Shown piece after piece: positions 58,020 through 64,000 of a stretch of 64,000 bases of DNA. The number at the start of each line of letters is the position of its first letter. Within the stretch, counting starts at the first letter, position 1. Source of the DNA: Bradyrhizobium paxllaeri (GTDB taxonomy: Bacteria > Pseudomonadota > Alphaproteobacteria > Rhizobiales > Xanthobacteraceae); NCBI RefSeq assembly GCF_001693515.2, contig NZ_CP042968.1, positions 186,001 to 250,000 on the forward strand, given 5' to 3'. The notes below the pieces were generated by a model, which saw only the letters and a program-made list of their open reading frames with translations, was not told the DNA's origin and did no database searches. The position numbers were made by a program, and so were the translations under genes.

Positions 58020-58139
58020 TAGGGTGGGCAAAGGAGCGCCAGCGACGTGCCCACCATGAGCTTGCTCCGCTGCCGATGAATGGTGGGCGCGCTTCCGCCT
58101 TCGCTCGTTGAGCTACGGCGGACAAGTCGCTTTGCCCAT
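58020..58139. repeat. Dispersed palindrome, type F (AGGGTGGGCAAAG...CTTTGCCCA)
   Basis: Inverted block with TGGGCAAAGGAGCG and GTCGCTTTGCCCA arms and an inner GTGCCCACCATG / CGAATGGTGGGCGC pair. It contains the GCTCGTTGAGCTACGGCGG segment also found in the type B copy at 21983. Confidence 0.7.
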
Positions 58140-58141
58140 TT

Positions 58142-59722
58142 TCACCCCAGCATCTTCCGCAACTCCGCTTTCGCCACCTTTTCCAGCGTCGAGCGCGGCA
58201 TGTCGTCGACGAAGTGAATCTCGCGCGGCACCTTGAAATCGGCGAGGCCGTTTCTGCAGGCGGCCATCACTGTGTCATGCAGGTCGGCCGGTGCGCCCTT
58301 GACGCCGGCCTGCGGAATGATGAACACGACGGGCACCTCATCCAGCATCGGATGCTTCTTCGCCACCACGGCGGCCTCGCGCACGCCGGGCACGACAGCG
58401 ATCACCTGCTCGATCTCGGACGCCGCGACGTTCTCGCCGCCGACCTTGAGCATGTCCTTGGTGCGGTCGCCGAACTTGATGAAGCCGTCATCGAGTAGCG
58501 TGACGCGGTCGCCGGTGATGAAATAGCCGTGCTCGTCAAAGCTTTCGCGCGTGGCCTTTTCGTTGTGGAGATACTCCGAAAACAGCGACAGGCCGGGGAT
58601 GCCCTTGATCAGGAGGTTGCCGGTGCCACCGACTTCCGTCGGCGTGCCGTCATCCTCGACGATGCGGATCTGATACTCGGGCGCGGCGCGGCCGATCGAC
58701 ATCGGCGTGTTGGGCTGGTCGACCTCGCCGACGATCCCGTGCGTGATGGTTTCCGTCATCCCCCACCAGCCGATGGTTTTGACGCCGAATGCGGCAAATG
58801 GCGGTGGCTCGGATACGGCAGTACCCCAGAGCCGGAACTTGTGGCTCTTCGGAATCTCGTGCTCCAGCAGCGCCTTCATGCAGAAGGGAATCGTCGAGGT
58901 CCAGGTGCAGTCGTGTTCGAGCGCGACGCTCCAGAACCGGCTGGCCGAAAATCGTGGCTGGATCACGCAGGAGGCGCCGACCCACAGCGTTGCCAGCATC
59001 GAATAGGCGAGCGCGTTGGTGTGGAACAGCGGCAGATAGGTCTGGTGTACATCGCCGGCATGCAGGTCTTCATGCGCGGCGTTGATCTTGGCACCCCACA
59101 ATGCGTTGGCATGCGTCCACAGCACCGCCTTCGGCCGTGACGTGGTGCCGGAGGTGTATTGCACGCTGCACGGTGCGAACGGATCGGTTGCGCGGCGCGG
59201 CCGGTCGGCGCTGTTGGCGAACAGGGACTCAAAACTGTCGCCGCGCGGCGCGCCCTGCGCGGGTGTACTGCCGGCATCATGCGAGATCACGGCGATCCAG
59301 CGCAGGCCGCGACAATTGGCCGAGACCAGTTCGGCATAAGCTGGCTGGGTGATCGCGGCAACCGCACCGCAATGGCCGGCGAAATATTCCATCTCGGCTG
59401 CCGCCGAGCGGGTGTTGGTGGTGACGGCGATCGCGCCGAGTTCGACGCAGGCAAACCAGGCCAGCATGGCCTCGATGCAATTGTCGAGATGGATCAGAAC
59501 GTATTCGCCGGGTTTCACGCCGCGCCTGGCGAGGCCCGCGGCAAGCGCGCCGACGCGCTCGTGGAATTCGCCGTAGGACCATTTCCGCGCCGGACCCTCG
59601 AACGGCGCCCAGATCAGGAAGGGATGGTTGCGTCGGCTTTCGGCGCGCATCCGCAACAGCCACGGCACATCCAGCCCTGCGAATGGTCCGATAATGCCCG
59701 GCGCTGGCTGTGAAGCTGGCAT
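58142..59722 (-). CDS. Acyl-CoA synthetase (AMP-binding, CaiC-like)
   Basis: A 526-aa ANL-superfamily ligase. P-loop QYTSGTTSRPKAVLW, the WWGMTETITHG segment, GYFITGDRV and the C-terminal RSTLEKVAKAELRK with the lysine are intact. It resembles the crotonobetaine/carnitine-CoA ligase group rather than FadD, so the substrate may be a short or aromatic acid. ATG 59722 follows GGGAGGA. It lies near the P450 but on the opposite strand; a shared pathway is only a guess. Confidence 0.9.
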   Translation of the reverse strand: MPASQPAPGIIGPFAGLDVPWLLRMRAESRRNHPFLIWAPFEGPARKWSYGEFHERVGALAAGLARRGVKPGEYVLIHLDNCIEAMLAWFACVELGAIAVTTNTRSAAAEMEYFAGHCGAVAAITQPAYAELVSANCRGLRWIAVISHDAGSTPAQGAPRGDSFESLFANSADRPRRATDPFAPCSVQYTSGTTSRPKAVLWTHANALWGAKINAAHEDLHAGDVHQTYLPLFHTNALAYSMLATLWVGASCVIQPRFSASRFWSVALEHDCTWTSTIPFCMKALLEHEIPKSHKFRLWGTAVSEPPPFAAFGVKTIGWWGMTETITHGIVGEVDQPNTPMSIGRAAPEYQIRIVEDDGTPTEVGGTGNLLIKGIPGLSLFSEYLHNEKATRESFDEHGYFITGDRVTLLDDGFIKFGDRTKDMLKVGGENVAASEIEQVIAVVPGVREAAVVAKKHPMLDEVPVVFIIPQAGVKGAPADLHDTVMAACRNGLADFKVPREIHFVDDMPRSTLEKVAKAELRKMLG

Positions 59723-59829
59723 GGAAGTCCTCCCGTGCGGCCTTGCGGCGGCTTTTGATTTTGCTTGGGAGTAGTTCTGCCATTGGACGGCGCGATGGGC
59801 AAATCGGGAGTTTGCCGTGCTCCATCCCC

Positions 59830-59905
59830 GTCATTGCGAGCGAAGCAATCCATACTTCCCGCGGGGACGGTGTGGATTGCTTCGTCGCTACTCCTCGCAA
59901 TGATG
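59830..59905. repeat. Dispersed palindrome, type B
   Basis: CGTCATTGCGAGCGAAGCAA, then TCCAT... and GGATTGCTTCGTCGCTACTC with CGCAATGATGG. Located between the acyl-CoA synthetase and VOC gene. Confidence 0.82.
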
Positions 59906-59919
59906 GGGAGCGAGCGATG

Positions 59920-60339
59920 CTAGCTCGCGCCATCGTCATACGACGAAATCTCGATCAAGCTGCCATCCGGGTCCCGGCAATAGACCGAGCGCAGCGTGCC
60001 GCGGGCGCCTTGCTTCGCCACCGGGCCTTCCTCGATCGCGATGCCATTGGCGTTGAGATGCGCCACGACTTCATCCGGTGTGCTCGAGGTCAGGAAGCAC
60101 AGATCGTCGCTGCCGGCGGTCTCATGGTCGGCCGTGAACCACTCGACCTTGTCGGCATCGCGCGGCCGCACATTGATCTTCTGGTTGCCGAACACCAGCG
60201 AGGTCCGCGGCGTTTTGCCCGGGCCGGGATCGAACACCTTGACCTCCATGCCGAGGATCTTGCGGTACCACTCGGTGGAGCGCGCCACGTCGGAGACATT
60301 GATCACGAGATGGTCGAGCGCGTTAACCCTGACGGACAT
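59920..60339 (-). CDS. VOC-family (glyoxalase/bleomycin-resistance/dioxygenase) protein
   Basis: A 139-aa single-unit VOC protein. Metal-site pattern: ALDHLVINVSDVARSTEWYRKILGMEV with His, and a C-terminal RSVYCRDPDGSLIEISSY with Glu. Short VOC proteins may be lyases, epimerases or resistance factors; the substrate is not known. ATG 60339 gives the typical start. It is not clearly in an operon. Confidence 0.88.
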   Translation of the reverse strand: MSVRVNALDHLVINVSDVARSTEWYRKILGMEVKVFDPGPGKTPRTSLVFGNQKINVRPRDADKVEWFTADHETAGSDDLCFLTSSTPDEVVAHLNANGIAIEEGPVAKQGARGTLRSVYCRDPDGSLIEISSYDDGAS

Positions 60340-60492
60340 GTCTTATCCTTTCGTCGCGGTCTGCGGCGCCTGTGCCGCACTGGCCGCACCTGACTTAGTT
60401 TGTTACAACTCGGGCCGCGTTCGGTTCAATAGAACCTCGCCTCAATAGAAACGGACCGGGCTCTGAATCCCGGCCTTCAAGGAGAATGCTTT

Positions 60493-61470
60493 ATGATTTC
60501 ACGTCGCACCGCGATTTGTCTGGCCGTGATCGGCCTTTCCACGGCCGCTTCGGTCGGCAGCGTTTCGGCGGCGGATTATCCGACCCGGCCGGTGAAATGG
60601 GTCGTCGGATATCCCCCGGGCGGCGCGACCGACATCATCGCGCGGCTGATCGGCCAGCGGCTTTCCGAACGGCTCGGCCAGCAATTCGTGATCGAGAACA
60701 AGCCCGGCGCTGGCAACAACATCGCGACCGAATCCGTCATCAATGCGGAACCGGACGGCTACACGTTGCTGCTGGTGAACCCTGCGAACTACATCAACGC
60801 CACGCTCTACGCGAACCTGAAGTTCAACGTCGTACGTGATATCGCGCCGGTCGCGGCGTTCAATCGCGTGCCGAACGTGATGACGGTCAACAAGGACGTG
60901 CCGGCGAAAACGGTCGCCGAGTTCATCGCCTATGTGAAGGCCAATCCGGGCAAGGTGAACCTGGCCTCGTCAGGCAACGGCACGTCGGTGCATCTGTCGG
61001 GCGAAATGTTCATGGCGATGTCGGGCGCCAAGATGCAGCACGTTCCCTATCGCGGCGCTGCGCCTGCCATCACCGATCTGCTCGGCGGTCAGGTCCAGTT
61101 GATCTTCGATAACATGCCCTCCATCCTTCAGCATGTCCGCGCCGGATCCGCGCGGGCGCTGGCCGTGACCAGCGCGACGAAATCGTCGCTGCTGCCCGAC
61201 GTGCCTGTTCTCGCCGATACCATTCCGGGCTATGAGGCGAGCGCGCTGTTCGGCGTGGGTGCGCCGAAGAACACCCCGAAGGACGTCATCGCCAAGCTGA
61301 ACAAGGAGATCAACGAGATCCTCGCCGAACCCGCGATCAAGGCCAGGCTGGTCGATCTCGGCGGCGAACCGCTGATCGGCACGCCGGAAGCGTTCGGCGC
61401 GATGGTTCAGGCCGAAACCGACAAGTGGAAGAAAGTCATCGAGGAAGCCAAGGTAGAAAAGGTGCAGTGA
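60493..61470 (+). CDS. Tripartite tricarboxylate transporter (Bug/TctC) substrate-binding protein (second copy)
   Basis: A 325-aa periplasmic binding protein with a signal peptide (AICLAVIGLSTAASVGSVSAADY). The start of the mature part is YPTRPVKWVVGYPPGGATDIIARLIGQRLSERLGQQFVIENKPGAG. It is clearly a paralogue of 49023-50033 with a similar length. No TctA/TctB nearby, so it is also an orphan. The substrate is unknown. RBS AAGGAGAATG lies upstream. Confidence 0.92.
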   Translation: MISRRTAICLAVIGLSTAASVGSVSAADYPTRPVKWVVGYPPGGATDIIARLIGQRLSERLGQQFVIENKPGAGNNIATESVINAEPDGYTLLLVNPANYINATLYANLKFNVVRDIAPVAAFNRVPNVMTVNKDVPAKTVAEFIAYVKANPGKVNLASSGNGTSVHLSGEMFMAMSGAKMQHVPYRGAAPAITDLLGGQVQLIFDNMPSILQHVRAGSARALAVTSATKSSLLPDVPVLADTIPGYEASALFGVGAPKNTPKDVIAKLNKEINEILAEPAIKARLVDLGGEPLIGTPEAFGAMVQAETDKWKKVIEEAKVEKVQ

Positions 61471-61562
61471 TCAAGCTGCAGTGATCTAGGTCACGGAACA
61501 ACGGTGCGGTCGTGGTGTTTCATGCAAAAGGGACCGGCTTTAGTAACGTGAGGAGATCTAAG

Positions 61563-61817
61563 ATGCGCAGTGCAATGTTAGCGATCTTGGCGCTGTCGGC
61601 GGCGACAGTTGCCACGGTGGCAGGCAGCTCGCCGGTGGCAGCCTATGATTATCCCTACTGCCTGCAGGGCAGGGGCATCGGCGTCCCCGGTGACTGCTCC
61701 TACGCGACCTATGGGCAATGCATGGCGTCGGCCTCGGGCCGCGCCCTCTATTGCAACATCAATCCGCGCGTAGCCTACGGACAGCAGCGGCGGATGCGGG
61801 TTTATCGGGACTATTGA
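61563..61817 (+). CDS. DUF3551 small secreted protein
   Basis: An 84-aa protein with signal peptide (MRSAMLAILALSAATVATVAGSSPVAA) and a short mature part with YPYCLQGRGIGVPGDCSYATYGQCMASASGRALYCNINP. The four conserved cysteines and this layout define the DUF3551 family, abundant in Bradyrhizobium. ATG 61563 follows GAGGAG. Function unknown. Confidence 0.85.
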   Translation: MRSAMLAILALSAATVATVAGSSPVAAYDYPYCLQGRGIGVPGDCSYATYGQCMASASGRALYCNINPRVAYGQQRRMRVYRDY

Positions 61818-61837
61818 TCGCGCTTCGCTTCCGCAAC

Positions 61838-61884
61838 ATGGCCGGATCATCCAGCTCAAGAAGCCCGGATGATCCGGCCATTTG
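61838..61884 (+). terminator. Perfect 14-bp inverted repeat after the DUF3551 gene
   Basis: ATGGCCGGATCATC (61838-61851) and its exact complement GATGATCCGGCCAT (61868-61881) enclose a 16-nt loop; TTG follows. It probably ends the DUF3551 transcript. Confidence 0.6.
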
Positions 61885-61963
61885 TGCATCTGGTTGCCGC
61901 CTCTCGAATCCGTGATGCAGACGCCGGCTTGACGGCGTTTTGTTTGTGTCTATACTAAACCAT

Positions 61964-62434
61964 ATGGTTAAGTATCAGGAAGACATTCTGGACCGCACCT
62001 TTGCCGCGCTGTCCGATCCGACCCGTCGTGCGCTGCTGGCGCGGCTGGGGGATCGCGAAAGTCTGTCGATCAGCGAACTGGCGCAGCCGTTTTCGATGTC
62101 GCTGCCCGCGATCATGAAGCATCTCGATGTGCTGTCGGACGCCGGCCTGATCGCGCGCGAGAAGACCGGCCGCACGGTCGCGTGCCAGCTGACCGCGCAG
62201 CCGATGGAGCAGGCGATGGAATGGCTCAATCGCTACCAGCGCTTCTGGTCCGACGCTCTCGACCGCCTTGCCGCTTTTGTGGAGGAAGATCCATGGCCAC
62301 CCAGTCAAGCCTTGCCAAGCACGATACCATCAGCGACGCCGAGCTCGCCGCGCGGCCCAGTCTCACGCTCACGCGCCGGCTCAACGCGGCGCCCGAAAAG
62401 GTCTACGCCGCGTGGGCCGACCCGGAAAAGCTAG
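61964..62434 (+). CDS. ArsR-family transcriptional regulator with C-terminal overlap
   Basis: A 156-aa winged-helix repressor (MVKYQEDILDRTFAALSDPTRRALLARL, SISELAQPFSMSLPAIMKHLDVLSDAGLIAREKTGRTVACQL). Metal-binding cysteines are absent, so it may sense something else. Its C-terminus (after about residue 110) lies over the first 142 bp of the SRPBCC gene in another frame and is low-complexity. Usual members are about 110 aa, so the long tail may be an accident of overlap. It probably controls the genes downstream. Confidence 0.85.
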   Translation: MVKYQEDILDRTFAALSDPTRRALLARLGDRESLSISELAQPFSMSLPAIMKHLDVLSDAGLIAREKTGRTVACQLTAQPMEQAMEWLNRYQRFWSDALDRLAAFVEEDPWPPSQALPSTIPSATPSSPRGPVSRSRAGSTRRPKRSTPRGPTRKS

Positions 62435-62775
62435 TGCAATGGTTCGGGCCGGCCTCGGTAGAGGAGGGCTCCGTGAAGGCCGACAGCGACCTGCGCGTCG
62501 GCGGCCGCTACCGCATCAGCTTCAATGCCAACGGCAATTATAACGAAGTCGGCGGCGTCTATCGCGAGGTCGTGCCGAACCAGCGGCTGGTGTTTAGCTG
62601 GGCGTGGCATTCGACGCCGGAGCGGGAATCGCTGGTGACAATTTCGATCAAGCCGGAAGGCCGCGGCACGCTGCTCGTCTTCAATCATGCGCAGTTCGTC
62701 GATGAGAAAGCGCGCGACAGCCACGAGCGCGGATGGACGGAACTCCTCGCCAAGCTCGAAACGCATCTTGCTTAA
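62293..62775 (+). CDS. SRPBCC / AHSA1-domain protein
   Basis: A 160-aa START-like domain protein (AHSA1 type): LTLTRRLNAAPEKVYAAWADPEKLVQWFGPAS, and SWAWHSTPERESLVTISIKPEGRGTLLVFNHAQF, with HERGWTELLAKLE near the end. ATG 62293 follows GGAGGAAG and overlaps the ArsR frame by 142 bp. Such ArsR-SRPBCC pairs are common and translationally coupled. Ligand unknown. Confidence 0.92.
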   Translation: MATQSSLAKHDTISDAELAARPSLTLTRRLNAAPEKVYAAWADPEKLVQWFGPASVEEGSVKADSDLRVGGRYRISFNANGNYNEVGGVYREVVPNQRLVFSWAWHSTPERESLVTISIKPEGRGTLLVFNHAQFVDEKARDSHERGWTELLAKLETHLA

Positions 62776-62786
62776 GGAGGCCGCCC

Positions 62787-63521
62787 ATGCAGCCGCACAG
62801 CATTGTCTCTCGCGAGGAATGGATCGCCGCCCGTCAAACCCATCTCGCGCATGAGAAGGAATACACCAAGGCGCGCGAGCGCCTGAACGAGGAGCGTCGT
62901 GCGCTGCCCTGGGTCAGGGTCGAGAAGAACTATTCGTTCGACGGCCCCGACGGCAAGGTGTCGTTCGGCGATCTCTTCAAGGGACGCAGTCAGCTCGTGG
63001 TGCAGCACCTGATGTTCGCACCCGACTGGAACGAGGCCTGCAAGAGCTGTTCGTTCTGGGCCGACGGGTTCGAGCGCATGATCCCGCACCTGGCCGCCCG
63101 CGACACCACGATGGTTGCGATCTCGCGCGCGCCGCTGCCAAAGCTCGCCGCATTCAAGCAGCGGATGGGCTGGACCTTCGACTGGCTGTCGTCCGGCGGC
63201 AACGAATTCAATTACGATTACGGCGTGTCGTTCACACAGGAGCAGATCGCGGCGGGCAGCAACTACAATTATGGAACTACGCCGTTCGGAGGCGAGGAAG
63301 CGCCCGGAATCAGCGTGTTCTATCGCGATGAAGCAGGGAACATCTTCCACACCTATTCCTGCTTCGCGCGCGGCCTCGACATGATGAACGCCGCCTACCA
63401 CTATCTCGATCTGACGCCGCTCGGGCGACACGAGGAGGGGCTGCCCTATCCGATGGACTGGGTGCGGCTACGTGACCAATACCAGCCGTCGCAGGTTCAG
63501 GCATCTTGTTGTCATAGCTGA
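62787..63521 (+). CDS. DUF899 family thioredoxin-fold protein
   Basis: A 244-aa protein beginning VSREEWIAARQTHLAHEKEYTKARERLNEERRALPWVRVEK, the DUF899 start. The thioredoxin-like core holds FAPDWNEACKSCSFWADGFERMIPHLAARDTTMVAISRAPLPKLAAFKQRMGW, with a CxxC pattern (CKSC). ATG 62787 follows AAGGAGG, 11 nt after the SRPBCC stop. It is the third gene of the ArsR cluster; a redox or peroxidase-like role is possible. Confidence 0.9.
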   Translation: MQPHSIVSREEWIAARQTHLAHEKEYTKARERLNEERRALPWVRVEKNYSFDGPDGKVSFGDLFKGRSQLVVQHLMFAPDWNEACKSCSFWADGFERMIPHLAARDTTMVAISRAPLPKLAAFKQRMGWTFDWLSSGGNEFNYDYGVSFTQEQIAAGSNYNYGTTPFGGEEAPGISVFYRDEAGNIFHTYSCFARGLDMMNAAYHYLDLTPLGRHEEGLPYPMDWVRLRDQYQPSQVQASCCHS

Positions 63522-63532
63522 TCGCGCCTGAC

Positions 63533-63617
63533 CGTCATTGCGAGCGAAGAGAAGCAATCCATGTCGTGGCAGAGTGGATAGATGGATTGCTTCGTCGCTT
63601 CGCTCCTCGCAATGACG
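63533..63617. repeat. Dispersed palindrome, type B
   Basis: CGTCATTGCGAGCGAAGAGA then AGCAATCCAT at the left; GATGGATTGCTTCGTCGC and GCTCCTCGCAATGACG at the right. It separates DUF899 from DUF1428. Confidence 0.85.
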
Positions 63618-63642
63618 CCGAGAATGTGAAAAGGAATCCCGC

Positions 63643-64000
63643 ATGCCTTACGTGGATGGCTTCATCGTTGCCGTGCCGAAGAAAAATCTCGAGGCCTATA
63701 CCCGCTTGTCGAAGAAGTGCGGCAAGATCTGGCGCGAATACGGTGCGCTGGACTACCGCGAGTGGGTCGCCGATGACGTCAAGGTCGGCAAGCTCACGTC
63801 GTTTCCGCGCAGCGTAAAGCTGAAACCCGGCGAAACCGTCGTGTTCGCCTGGATCACCTACAAGTCGCGCGCCCAGCGCGACAAGATCAACTCCAAGGTG
63901 ATGAAGGATCCGCGGCTCGGCGAGATGATGGATCCCAAATCAAAGCCGCCGTTTGACGGCAAGCGGATGATCTATGGCGGCTTTGAAAGCCTGGTGAAAG
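63643..64000 (+). CDS. DUF1428 family protein (runs off the right edge)
   Basis: A 119-residue visible part of a DUF1428 protein: MPYVDGFIVAVPKKNLEAYTRLSKKCGKIWREYGALDYREWVADDV, then FAWITYKSRAQRDKINSKVMKDPRL and GKRMIYGGFESLV near the window end. The family is an alpha-beta barrel-like dimer of unknown function, often found with ArsR/SRPBCC/DUF899 genes. ATG 63643 follows AAGGAATC. Only a few residues are probably missing. Confidence 0.88.
   Translation, partial: MPYVDGFIVAVPKKNLEAYTRLSKKCGKIWREYGALDYREWVADDVKVGKLTSFPRSVKLKPGETVVFAWITYKSRAQRDKINSKVMKDPRLGEMMDPKSKPPFDGKRMIYGGFESLVK

Overview
This window is a high-G+C alphaproteobacterial chromosome segment, most likely from Bradyrhizobium or a close relative (Nitrobacteraceae). 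The clues are the dnaA-dnaN-recF-gyrB block, the phoH-miaB...fur-rimI-tsaB-NifU...trpS-murJ run, the Bradyrhizobium-type Fur, a DUF3551 protein, two orphan Bug-type binding proteins, and many dispersed palindromic repeats typical of this group. No tRNA, rRNA or CRISPR array was found.

Layout. 1-10.5 kb: a mostly minus-strand housekeeping block (phoH partial, miaB, a GT39-like membrane glycosyltransferase, HAD phosphatase, fur, rimI, tsaB, a NifU-like scaffold, universal stress protein, trpS, murJ). 10.6-17.2 kb: adenosine kinase, acyl-CoA synthetase, serine hydrolase, succinate-semialdehyde dehydrogenase. 17.17-18.87 kb: an IS110-family element of the IS1111 type with a short left end and a long non-coding right end, sitting in a dispersed palindrome. 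19-34 kb: metabolic and accessory genes (crotonase, purC, pirin, GNAT, AraC regulator, second serine hydrolase, MmgE/PrpD, FUSC, HCCA isomerase, DUF2867, MATE, murA, and a divergent HxlR/hydrolase pair).

34-46.3 kb: replication and DNA topology genes on the minus strand: gyrB, a large periplasmic protein built of repeated modules, an IS630-family insertion, recF, a tiny GIY-YIG nuclease gene enclosed by a perfect 32-bp inverted repeat, dnaN, dnaA, a long dnaA-rpsT intergenic region with a DnaA box and clustered GANTC sites, and rpsT. 46.7-64 kb: msrA, an export lipoprotein, Bug proteins, dienelactone hydrolase, an IorAB-type molybdenum oxidoreductase, an HD-GYP protein, cytochrome P450, a second acyl-CoA synthetase, a VOC protein, and a stress-type cluster ArsR - SRPBCC - DUF899 - DUF1428 that runs off the end.

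The most interesting items are (1) the GIY-YIG unit at 41536-41902, where each end is itself a REP-like palindrome; (2) the IS1111-type element, whose right end contains short matches to both insertion junctions, as expected for a bridge/seek RNA; (3) a MurA with Asp in place of the fosfomycin-target Cys; (4) the modular periplasmic protein next to gyrB; and (5) the dnaA upstream region. Functional names rest on motif recognition by eye; no database search was run.
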